This document shows, piece after piece, positions 29,056 through 37,392 of a stretch of 64,000 nt of DNA. The stretch covers positions 186,001 through 250,000 of the forward strand of contig CADECP010000004.1 in NCBI GenBank assembly GCA_902825875.1, in the 5' to 3' direction. The notes beneath the pieces are model-generated. The model saw nothing but the letters and a program-made list of their open reading frames with translations, ran no database searches and was not told the DNA's origin. The stretch is from an uncultured Acidobacteriota bacterium (GTDB taxonomy: Bacteria; Acidobacteriota; Blastocatellia; RBC074). How positions within the stretch are numbered: position 1 is the stretch's first letter; each line of letters starts with the position of its first letter. Position numbers and translations under genes: made by a program.

Positions 29056-30314
29056 ATGGCCAATTCCGCTGCGCGTTTTCCGCTGGCGGCGCTGGCATCT
29101 GCCAACCAGCCTTCTGCGCCAACCCAATCTCCGGCGACAAACAAACCTTCAATGCCGGGAACCGCCGGGCCGAATCTTCCCAATAAACCTTCCTGCTCTG
29201 CCGTCGCCAAAGCATTCACCACCGTCAACGAAGGCATAAAACGTCGTTCGATCAGCACTCGCTGCCAGCCGGGTTGAACCAGATCGAGCAACTCTTCCAA
29301 TTCGTGTTCGACAGCTTTGGAATCGTCAGGAGCTTCCGAACCCAAATACTTCAACAGGTGAATAACGGCTTTGCCTTCGGGCGCGAGTTTCGCCGCCGCC
29401 GAATGCACTGACAAATACAATGGGCGATCTATGCCAAGCGCAAAAGTCGTTTGCGGCTGAGGCAATCGTTCGAGCGCGATGTCCAGGCAAGCGGCTTTGA
29501 CCGGAATGGCTTTGGCAGCAAGTTCACCAAGCGATTTACTTTCGACCAGTTCGGCGGCTTCGGTGGGGCTGGCGGCGATGATGACTGCATCAGCGAAACG
29601 TTCGGAGCCATCCGCCAACTGAACTCCGTTGGCTTTGCCAGCTTGGACTTGAACCTTGACGACACGGGATTCGGCGACGATGTTCACGCCTGCCAGTTCG
29701 GCTTTGGCGCGCAAACCGTTGACCAGCACTTGCCAACCGCCGTCGGGATACAGCACCGACGATTTCAACGCCATCTGGAATTGAGCCAGCGCCAAGCCTG
29801 CGCTCTGGCGTTCGGGATCGTTGGCATAAGTTCCAAGCCGGAAAAACGCCTGCATGAATTGGCGCAACTCCGCTGAACGGATTTCCGCGTCCAGCCATTC
29901 GCGCACGGTCAGGTGATTGAATTTTGCCGCATCAATTTTGGGCAGCGATTTTAGCAACCGCGCTGCTTCGAGTTTGGCCACCACACCAAACAAACTGGTG
30001 GTCAACAGCGAAAGCGGCGTTCCCGGCAGCGTGTGTTTTCGTCCTTCGTTTACGGCCACAGTGCCGCCGACTTTGGGAATGCCGCCGGTTATTTCAACAC
30101 CCAGTTCGCGCAAAATTTTGTACGCCTGTCCGCTGCGATACAGCGCGTGCGGCCCCAGGTTGAACTGAATGCCGTGTTTTTCAGTTGTCGTCGCTCGCCC
30201 GCCTATCAAATGCGATTTTTCAAACAGAGTTACTTCGGCTCCGGCTTTTGCGGCAAAGTTGGCAGCGGTCAATCCGGCCAAGCCTCCGCCAACAACAATC
30301 ACGTTTTTGCTCAT
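29037..30314 (-). CDS. FAD-dependent oxidoreductase, phytoene desaturase/amine oxidase type
   Basis: A 425-residue flavoprotein. The dinucleotide-binding motif is NVIVVGGGLAGLTAANFAAK, followed by EKSHLIGGRATT, and the C-terminal FAD motif is GIEGLFVAGDWVGAEGWLAD. This is the pattern of phytoene desaturase-like and protoporphyrinogen oxidase-like enzymes. No carotenoid or haem genes are adjacent, so the substrate is unknown. AGGAGA precedes the ATG. The final residues QYRAR are read from a dispersed palindrome (28989-29055), so the C-terminus may have been altered by that insertion. Confidence 0.88.
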   Translation of the reverse strand: MSKNVIVVGGGLAGLTAANFAAKAGAEVTLFEKSHLIGGRATTTEKHGIQFNLGPHALYRSGQAYKILRELGVEITGGIPKVGGTVAVNEGRKHTLPGTPLSLLTTSLFGVVAKLEAARLLKSLPKIDAAKFNHLTVREWLDAEIRSAELRQFMQAFFRLGTYANDPERQSAGLALAQFQMALKSSVLYPDGGWQVLVNGLRAKAELAGVNIVAESRVVKVQVQAGKANGVQLADGSERFADAVIIAASPTEAAELVESKSLGELAAKAIPVKAACLDIALERLPQPQTTFALGIDRPLYLSVHSAAAKLAPEGKAVIHLLKYLGSEAPDDSKAVEHELEELLDLVQPGWQRVLIERRFMPSLTVVNALATAEQEGLLGRFGPAVPGIEGLFVAGDWVGAEGWLADASAASGKRAAELAIQYRAR

Positions 30315-30445
30315 AGTCAGTCTCCTTCTCTGAAAAGTAATTCCGCCGGTATCACGAATCAGCCATCGAAAAGGTTACAGCTACAGCAAAAAACTTCGTG
30401 AAAGATGGCTTGCCCGCCAGCCGACGATCAAAGAAGATAGCCGCA

Positions 30446-31408
30446 ATGGTGAATCAGACGGTCGAATACGTTGGAGATCAACACAACCTGACAGCATTGA
30501 TCGAACGGACGAAATCCGTTTCGGCGCTGGCGCTCGACATTGAAACGATCAACTGGTGGGATCGTGAAGCTGAGCGCGTGGCGTTGGTGCAACTCGGATT
30601 TCGTGAAGGCGATATGGCTTCGCCCATTCGCGTGGCGATCATTGATGCGTTGGCGGGATTGGATTTGTCCGGGCTGAGGTTGCCGCTGGAACTGAGCTTG
30701 ACGCCGAAAGCGATTCACAACGCCAGTTTCGATGCCACGAAACTGGCGCGGCATTTTGGCATTTTCACATCGCCGATTTTTGACACGATGTTGGCCGCTC
30801 GGCGCAGCGGGGAAAAAAAATGTTCGTTGAAAGTGCAGGTCGAAACGCATCTCGGTTTTGAGCTGGACAAAACCGAACAACGCAGCGATTGGAGTCGTCG
30901 CCCATTGACCCGCGAGCAATTGGAATACGCCGCGCTGGACGCCAGTTGCACGTTGTTGCTGTATGAACGCCAATTGGCGCGCGGGCTTCGCGGCGATTAC
31001 GAACTTCCGCTGGAACGAAACGGACGCGCGCGCGCCAGCCAGACGGCGCTGCCGCTCAGCGATGGCGCATTGCGAATTCCGTCCGGCGAAAAACAAATCG
31101 AACCGGCTCCAACAGTTTTTGGCGAATTGAGCGCGGCTTCGCTGGCATTGTTGGGCATCGTCACCGAACTGAGCGGGCGATACAGCCCCGAACAGTTGGC
31201 GGTTTCAGTCGGCAGCGAACGCATCGGAATGGCCGGATGGATTGTGGACAAGGTTCTGCCCGGCGACGAAGACATTGACGAAGCGACGGCCAAACAGGAA
31301 ATTTCGTCACTCAGCGAACGCGGTTTGATTCACATCAGCGCGTCTCGCCGGTTGGAAAAAACCTCTGGCGGCGTCGAACTTTGGCAACAACACAAACTCG
31401 GAATGTGA
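30446..31408 (+). CDS. RNase D-like 3'-5' exonuclease with an extra C-terminal domain
   Basis: A 320-residue DEDDy exonuclease. Exo I is ALALDIETINWW, Exo II HNASFDATKLARHFG and Exo III YAALDASCTLLLYE. These residues bind two metal ions and degrade RNA or DNA from the 3' end. The region after about 215 is not the usual HRDC domain; GRYSPEQLAVSVGSERIG and VDKVLPGDEDIDE resemble a winged-helix module, which I cannot name with confidence. The ATG before VNQTVEYVGDQ is favoured over one 16 codons upstream. Confidence 0.85.
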   Translation: MVNQTVEYVGDQHNLTALIERTKSVSALALDIETINWWDREAERVALVQLGFREGDMASPIRVAIIDALAGLDLSGLRLPLELSLTPKAIHNASFDATKLARHFGIFTSPIFDTMLAARRSGEKKCSLKVQVETHLGFELDKTEQRSDWSRRPLTREQLEYAALDASCTLLLYERQLARGLRGDYELPLERNGRARASQTALPLSDGALRIPSGEKQIEPAPTVFGELSAASLALLGIVTELSGRYSPEQLAVSVGSERIGMAGWIVDKVLPGDEDIDEATAKQEISSLSERGLIHISASRRLEKTSGGVELWQQHKLGM

Positions 31409-31577
31409 AATTCTCAGCCAATAGTTTGTCTGCCACGTTTCTCCGAAAATTTTACTGAAAATGATCTTGAATCGGCTCAATCGCGGAAGTAGTATGCGCC
31501 CACTTTTGAACCAATGACGGCAGTGATGGTTGCGGAAAACCAAATCATTCAAATCAACGAAAGGGTCGGAACGTTTT

Positions 31578-31886
31578 ATGAGACACCCCAACGCGACATC
31601 TTTGGCGAAGCGATTGCTGGATTCACGAATCAAACGATTGGCGATGGCCGACGGCGGAGTGAGTTCGATTGTTCGGATCACTCGTGAAGAAATCGCCTGG
31701 GCTGAAAACATTCTGGCGACGCATTTGGACGCATGCCTGAGCGCAGGCATTCACGTTGATCTGTGCAGCGCCGTTGAAGAATCGCTGGAATTTGCCATCC
31801 GGCGCGAAAAAGCCTACGAACCGATTCCGCCCGGCGCTCGCTGGCACGGCGCTTTGGTGATGATGGAAGAAAGCTCAGCCGCCTGA
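31578..31886 (+). CDS. Conserved-looking hypothetical protein
   Basis: A 102-residue soluble protein. It starts RHPNATSLAKRLLDSRIKR and has a mixed helical character with one WHGALVMMEE motif at the end. There are no membrane segments or recognised domain. The start at 31578 is the better of two in-frame ATGs by protein composition; an AAGGG lies further upstream. It is convergent with aguA, leaving only three bases between the two stops. Function unknown. Confidence 0.6.
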   Translation: MRHPNATSLAKRLLDSRIKRLAMADGGVSSIVRITREEIAWAENILATHLDACLSAGIHVDLCSAVEESLEFAIRREKAYEPIPPGARWHGALVMMEESSAA

Positions 31887-31889
31887 AAC

Positions 31890-32948
31890 TCAACTGACCG
31901 CGGGCATTTGTTGCGTCACGCAATGAATTGAGCCGAGTCCCCAAATCAAATCCCAGCAATCCATCCCTATGACTTTTCGGTTGGGAAACAGCGATTGCAG
32001 AATTTCACATGCCTTTGCGTCATTGGCGTGGCGATACGTTGGCACTAAAATCGCTTTGTTGGCGATGTAAAAGTTAGCGTAACTCATCGGCACTCGCTGG
32101 TCGTCAATGTACCGAACGCCGGGCATCGGCATGGTTATTACGCGCAATGGCTGGCCGTCCTGATCTTTCATCGCCAGCAACCGCTCATAGTTTTCCTTCA
32201 GCGGTTCGTAGTTTTCATCTTGCGGATCGTCTTCGATGACCGTCACGACGGTGTCGGCGGAAACAAAGCGCGTCAGATCGTCTACGTGACCGTCGGTGTC
32301 GTCCCCAACGATTCCATCGCCCAGCCACAGAATGTTCGTCACTCCCAGATAATCTTTCAGATACTGTTCGATCTGCTGGCGGTTGAGTTGCGGGTTGCGA
32401 TTCGGGTTTAGTAAGCAGGCTTCAGTCGTCAGCAAAGTCCCAAGCCCATTCACGTCAATCGAACCGCCTTCCATGACTATGCTCGGCTGAAACAGGACCT
32501 CGCCCATTTCCTGAGCGATGCGAGTCGGAACTACGTCGTCGTTATCGCACGGCAGATACTTTCCGCCCCAGGCGTTATAGCCCCAATCGTTGATGGCGCG
32601 TTCGCGTTTGCCGTTATGGTCACGAACGACATAAATCGGGCCGTGGTCACGACACCATGCGTCGTCGGTTGGGTTCAGGTGAAAGCGCACACGGTCAAGA
32701 TTCACTCCGCCAGCTTTCAATAATTGGCAAACTCGTTCGGCAAACTCTTCGTCGGCGACGTTGATGCGGACGAATTCCGAATCGGTCAGAAGTTTGGTCA
32801 GTTCGACAAAAACCGCCGGAATCGGTTCAAAGCGTCCCGGCCAACTGGCTTCCTTGTGCGGCCACGACAGCCACGTTGCTTCGTGCGGTTCCCATTCGGC
32901 TGGCATTCGATAGCCGAGTGTTGCAGGAGTTTCGTTGGTAATCAGCAT
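31890..32948 (-). CDS. aguA: Agmatine deiminase
   Basis: A 352-residue guanidino-group deiminase converting agmatine to N-carbamoylputrescine. Motifs: MPAEWEPHEATWLSWPH at the start, WCRDHGPIYVV, VMEGGSIDVNGLG, GDDTDGHVDDLTRFV, and the catalytic Cys in GLGSIHCVTQQMP at the end (about 343). The start used is the ATG before LITNETPATLGYR. An upstream ATG at 33038 would overlap the HEPN gene. Its partner amidase gene is 730 bases upstream on the same strand, with the MNT-HEPN pair between. Confidence 0.93.
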   Translation of the reverse strand: MLITNETPATLGYRMPAEWEPHEATWLSWPHKEASWPGRFEPIPAVFVELTKLLTDSEFVRINVADEEFAERVCQLLKAGGVNLDRVRFHLNPTDDAWCRDHGPIYVVRDHNGKRERAINDWGYNAWGGKYLPCDNDDVVPTRIAQEMGEVLFQPSIVMEGGSIDVNGLGTLLTTEACLLNPNRNPQLNRQQIEQYLKDYLGVTNILWLGDGIVGDDTDGHVDDLTRFVSADTVVTVIEDDPQDENYEPLKENYERLLAMKDQDGQPLRVITMPMPGVRYIDDQRVPMSYANFYIANKAILVPTYRHANDAKACEILQSLFPNRKVIGMDCWDLIWGLGSIHCVTQQMPAVS

Positions 32949-32976
32949 TGGATCTTGAATTGGAAGGAAAAGAGTC

Positions 32977-33348
32977 TCACAAACTGCTTTGAGCCACTGT
33001 AATGAATTCTTTGGCGCGAGCGATTTGTTTTTCAGCATCTGCCAAAGTCAGATTCGGTTCCAGGTCGTAATCACCTGTGTTCCTCTGTTCTCCGGCTTCG
33101 ATCAAATGGCGATGGAATTCAATCGGCACACGGCCAGTGCGGGCGAAGTGTTGTCCGAATGCGGCAATCACTCCTGAATGTTTTGAGAAAGTCAGTCCAT
33201 CAACCAGCAGAAAAGCTTGAGCAACATAAAACATTGCGTAATAAGACCGCGAGACGGCGATTTCGTAATAACCTTGTTCGGCCAGCAGTTTTGCCGCCTG
33301 CAAACTGGTTTCAGCCTTTTTCAGCAAAGACGTTTGTTCGGCAGTCAT
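32977..33348 (-). CDS. HEPN domain protein
   Basis: A 123-residue helical HEPN protein. SRSYYAMFYVAQAFLL and QRNTGDYDLEP are typical of the HEPN family paired with minimal nucleotidyltransferases. The usual R-x4-6-H ribonuclease motif is not visible: the Arg in QRNTGDYD is followed by Asp-Tyr, not His. Its ATG overlaps the end of the MNT gene by four bases. In such pairs HEPN is commonly the toxin and MNT the antitoxin, but the non-canonical motif makes that uncertain. Confidence 0.85.
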   Translation of the reverse strand: MTAEQTSLLKKAETSLQAAKLLAEQGYYEIAVSRSYYAMFYVAQAFLLVDGLTFSKHSGVIAAFGQHFARTGRVPIEFHRHLIEAGEQRNTGDYDLEPNLTLADAEKQIARAKEFITVAQSSL

Positions 33349-33671
33349 ACCGCGATTCCTTCTTTGCGAACGTTCAGCAACAAGGGGCTTCGTTCGGTTT
33401 CAAACCGTTCGGATGAAATGAACAAACAAGACAGCACAGTGTTGAATTCTAAAGACAAATCCGAAGTAACACCGCCAGCACGTTCGATTTCATCGGCAGC
33501 ACGAATGTTTCCTGCCAGAACAACCATCACGTCCACGTCTGATTCTGGCTGGGCATCACCGCGAGCTTGAGAACCAAACAGGATCATTCGCTGCAAACGG
33601 TCACCGTAAATCTGCTCGAGGCCTTGCCGTAAATCGCCGAGCATCTGGCGTAATTTGTCGTTCATGTTCAC
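33345..33671 (-). CDS. MNT-type minimal nucleotidyltransferase
   Basis: A 108-residue nucleotidyltransferase-fold protein. LFGSQARGDAQPESDVDVMV carries the GS and D-x-D metal-binding residues of the MNT family. Antitoxins of this type can inactivate their HEPN partner by nucleotide transfer. It overlaps the HEPN gene by four bases and starts nine bases after the stop of the amidase gene, so it seems to be co-transcribed with the polyamine genes. Two ATGs (MNMND) are possible starts, differing by two residues. Confidence 0.88.
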   Translation of the reverse strand: MNMNDKLRQMLGDLRQGLEQIYGDRLQRMILFGSQARGDAQPESDVDVMVVLAGNIRAADEIERAGGVTSDLSLEFNTVLSCLFISSERFETERSPLLLNVRKEGIAV

Positions 33672-33680
33672 GTCCTTGCT

Positions 33681-34589
<909 letters not shown>

Positions 34590-34710
34590 AGCGGGCGCGA
34601 TTATAACGGCTTCTTGCCGGGCTTCAACTTCGTGAGCTAGACTCGGTTTGCTCCTCGAAAAGAAGTTCCGAATTGACAAATCGTTCACTCATCTTTGCCT
34701 GAAAGTCATA

Positions 34711-37392
34711 ATGAAAAAGATCGTTCGCCATCGTTTACCTGTAATCTTTGTTTCAGAAATCTTGTCAGACGTTTCGCCGCAAGCTTTTTGCCGCACAGCG
34801 GCGACTGACATTAGCCGTGGGTTTCAACCCACAGATGGCGAACGTTGGATGATCGCGTCGCGTCAGCGACGGTTGAATTCAGGCGTCGCTGACGCGACGC
34901 GAAGCGAGGCTCAAGCTTTCCCGGCGTTGAAACGCCGGGCTAAATTCAGTCGCCGCTCTGCGGCGAAGAACCGGCGACCGAATCCTAAAAGCGTCTTTGG
35001 TGTTCTTTGCCTGGCTTTCATTCTCGCTTTTTCTTTGCTGATTTCCGCGTGCAGTTCACCTAACCAGGAAAAGCTGCAACACATCGCGCGCGGCAAAGGG
35101 TATCTGGCCAAAAAACAATTTGCCGAAGCTCGGCTGGAATTTCGCAGCGCGCTGCAAATTGACAAGAAATTGGGCGAAGCACAGTTCGGATTGGGCGAAG
35201 CGGCGCTGGCGCTGGGATTCGTGCAGGAAGCCGCCGAAGCGTATTACGAAGCCATGCGGATTGACGCCAACAATCTGGATGCGCGCGTTCGCGTCGGCAG
35301 TTTGCTGGTCGAATATGAAACCGAAGAAGGCACAAAAGAAGCCGAACGATTGTCGGGTGAAGTCGCCCAGAAAAATCCCGATCACATTGAAAACCGCGTC
35401 TTGATCGCCGACGTGCGCGCTGCGCAAAAACGTTGGGCGGAAGCCGAAACTGAATTCCAAAAAGCGATTTCGCTGGATGCCAATCGCATCGAAACGTATC
35501 TACATCTGGCGCGCTATTACGAACGTCGCGCCAAAGCCGATTCCGCGCAAGCTGCCGCGTTCCATGCAAAAGCCGAAAGCGTCTTTCGCCAATTGATTGA
35601 GCGCAATCCGAAATCGGTTACGGCGCGATTGGCGTTTGGCGATTTTCTGTTCGCCAACAAACGCGAAGCCGAAGCTGAGCAGCAATTGCTGGCCGCGCAT
35701 CAAACCGAGCCGACTGACAAACTGGTGTTGGTTGCTTTGCGTCGCTATTACGAAACGCAGCAGCAATTCGACAAAGCCGAACAATTCCTGACGCGATTGG
35801 TCGAACTTGATGCCGACAAAACTGCCGGACGAGCGCAGATCATTGATCTGCACGCGCGCACAGGTCGCGTTTATCAAGCCGTCACCGAATATCAGCAACT
35901 GTTGAAAGACGATCCGAAATACTTGCGCGGTTATTCGCGGCTGGCGGAATTGTTGTTGGAATTGGGCGACGTGACCGGCGCGACCAAACACGTCGAAATC
36001 GCGTTGAAGCAAAATCCCCAAGACACCGATGCGCTGTTGATGCGCGGGCGATTGCGTTCGCTGAACGGCCAACACCGCGAAGCCATCGGCGATCTAGATC
36101 AAGTGCTGCGGTTGGAACCGACCTTGCCATCCGCGTTGTATTACGCCGCCGACGCGCATCTGCAAAACAACGACTCCACTCAGGCGCGGTTGTTCGTCAA
36201 TCGGTTGTTGAGTTTTTATCCGCGCAATCCGATGGGATTGCTGATGCAGGTCAGAATCAATCTGGCAGAAAACAAAGCCGACGCCGCTGAAAAGACTTCA
36301 ACGCAAATCATCGAAAGCATCGCCGAACTGAAATCGAACCAGACGGCGCTGAAGGCCGCGCGCATTCCCGAAGGCTCACTGCCCGATTGGGAAAGCAAAG
36401 CGCATGTGTCGCGCGCCGTTGCTCGCATTCAGCTTCGTAAACTGGCCGAAGCGCAAAGCGATCTGGAACGCGCCGCCGTGATTGACCGCCGCAGTCCCGA
36501 ACCGCACGTCAATCTGGCGGTGGTGAACATGTTGCGCGGAGATTTGGCCGCGGCCAGCCGCGCCGCCGAACGCGCCGTTGATCTGGCTCCCAGCAGTTTG
36601 TCCGCCGCCACCACTGTTGTGAACGTGTACCTGCAACAGAAAAATTATCGCGCGGCACACGATCGGCTGACACAACTCATCAACGAACAACCGGCGCGAT
36701 TGCAGTTGCAGGAACTGAAAGCTCGCGTCTTGATCGCCGAAGGAAATAGCGCGGCTGCCGAAACGACCTTGCGCGAGATTTTGCAGGCTGATCCGAATTA
36801 TCTGAACGCTTATTTCATCCTCAGCGATTTTTACCAAAGCTCCCAGCAGCAAACCGAAAAAGCCGTCGCCGAATTGAACCAGTTGATCCAACGGCGTCCC
36901 ACCAACACGCAGCAAATCGCTCAGGCGCATTTGATGATCGGCATGCTGGAAGAGGGGCGGGGGAATTTCGATGCGGCGGTGTCGAATTACGAACAGATGC
37001 TGAGTTACGACAAACGCTCCATCGGCGCGGCCATTGGGTTGAACAATCTGGCATGGATTTACGCCGACAAAGGCAAGGGCAATCTGGACAAAGCCACTGA
37101 CCACGCGCGCAGCGCCATCACCATTGCGCCGCAGGCGAGCTTCTTCGACACGCTGGGATTCGCTTATTACAAAAAACGCCAGTTCGATGTGGCCATCGAA
37201 CAATTCCGCAAAGCGATTGACCGCCGTCCCGACAGCCCGGCCTATCACCTGCATTTGGCGCGCGCGTTGCGCGACAACGGCAACACGCAACAAGCGCGAG
37301 CTTCCTACGAACACGCGCTGCAACTTGGCGGTGCAGATTTCAACGAAGCCAATCAGGCTCGGCAGGAATTGGCAGCATTGCGAAGGTCTTAA
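34711..37392 (+). CDS. TPR-repeat lipoprotein (start uncertain)
   Basis: From about base 34990 the frame encodes a lipoprotein signal (VLCLAFILAFSLLISAC, Cys in the lipobox) and then some 770 residues of tandem TPR helices, such as GKGYLAKKQFAEARLEFRSA and LGFAYYKKRQFDVAIEQFRK. It resembles the large TPR proteins tied to exopolysaccharide or protein sorting. No ATG lies directly before the signal peptide. The ATG at 34711 (MKKIVRH) is in frame, but the intervening stretch passes through a cluster of repeat hairpins (34817-34965). The true start may be a non-ATG codon near 34980, or the N-terminus may have been rebuilt by insertion. Confidence 0.75.
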   Translation: MKKIVRHRLPVIFVSEILSDVSPQAFCRTAATDISRGFQPTDGERWMIASRQRRLNSGVADATRSEAQAFPALKRRAKFSRRSAAKNRRPNPKSVFGVLCLAFILAFSLLISACSSPNQEKLQHIARGKGYLAKKQFAEARLEFRSALQIDKKLGEAQFGLGEAALALGFVQEAAEAYYEAMRIDANNLDARVRVGSLLVEYETEEGTKEAERLSGEVAQKNPDHIENRVLIADVRAAQKRWAEAETEFQKAISLDANRIETYLHLARYYERRAKADSAQAAAFHAKAESVFRQLIERNPKSVTARLAFGDFLFANKREAEAEQQLLAAHQTEPTDKLVLVALRRYYETQQQFDKAEQFLTRLVELDADKTAGRAQIIDLHARTGRVYQAVTEYQQLLKDDPKYLRGYSRLAELLLELGDVTGATKHVEIALKQNPQDTDALLMRGRLRSLNGQHREAIGDLDQVLRLEPTLPSALYYAADAHLQNNDSTQARLFVNRLLSFYPRNPMGLLMQVRINLAENKADAAEKTSTQIIESIAELKSNQTALKAARIPEGSLPDWESKAHVSRAVARIQLRKLAEAQSDLERAAVIDRRSPEPHVNLAVVNMLRGDLAAASRAAERAVDLAPSSLSAATTVVNVYLQQKNYRAAHDRLTQLINEQPARLQLQELKARVLIAEGNSAAAETTLREILQADPNYLNAYFILSDFYQSSQQQTEKAVAELNQLIQRRPTNTQQIAQAHLMIGMLEEGRGNFDAAVSNYEQMLSYDKRSIGAAIGLNNLAWIYADKGKGNLDKATDHARSAITIAPQASFFDTLGFAYYKKRQFDVAIEQFRKAIDRRPDSPAYHLHLARALRDNGNTQQARASYEHALQLGGADFNEANQARQELAALRRS
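34817..34965. repeat. Cluster of four repeat hairpins inside the 5' part of the TPR gene
   Basis: Four consecutive perfect palindromes occur here: GTGGGTTTCAACCCAC (34817-34832), a 16-base-pair stem (34855-34870 with 34885-34900), CCCGGCGTT/AACGCCGGG (34920-34939) and CGCCGC-TCT-GCGGCG (34951-34965). They resemble a REP array (BIME-like). Confidence 0.85.

Noticed and set aside
32949-33038. A longer agmatine deiminase start overlapping the HEPN gene
   Set aside because: The extra residues read the HEPN gene in another frame and do not resemble the family; the start at 32948 is better.
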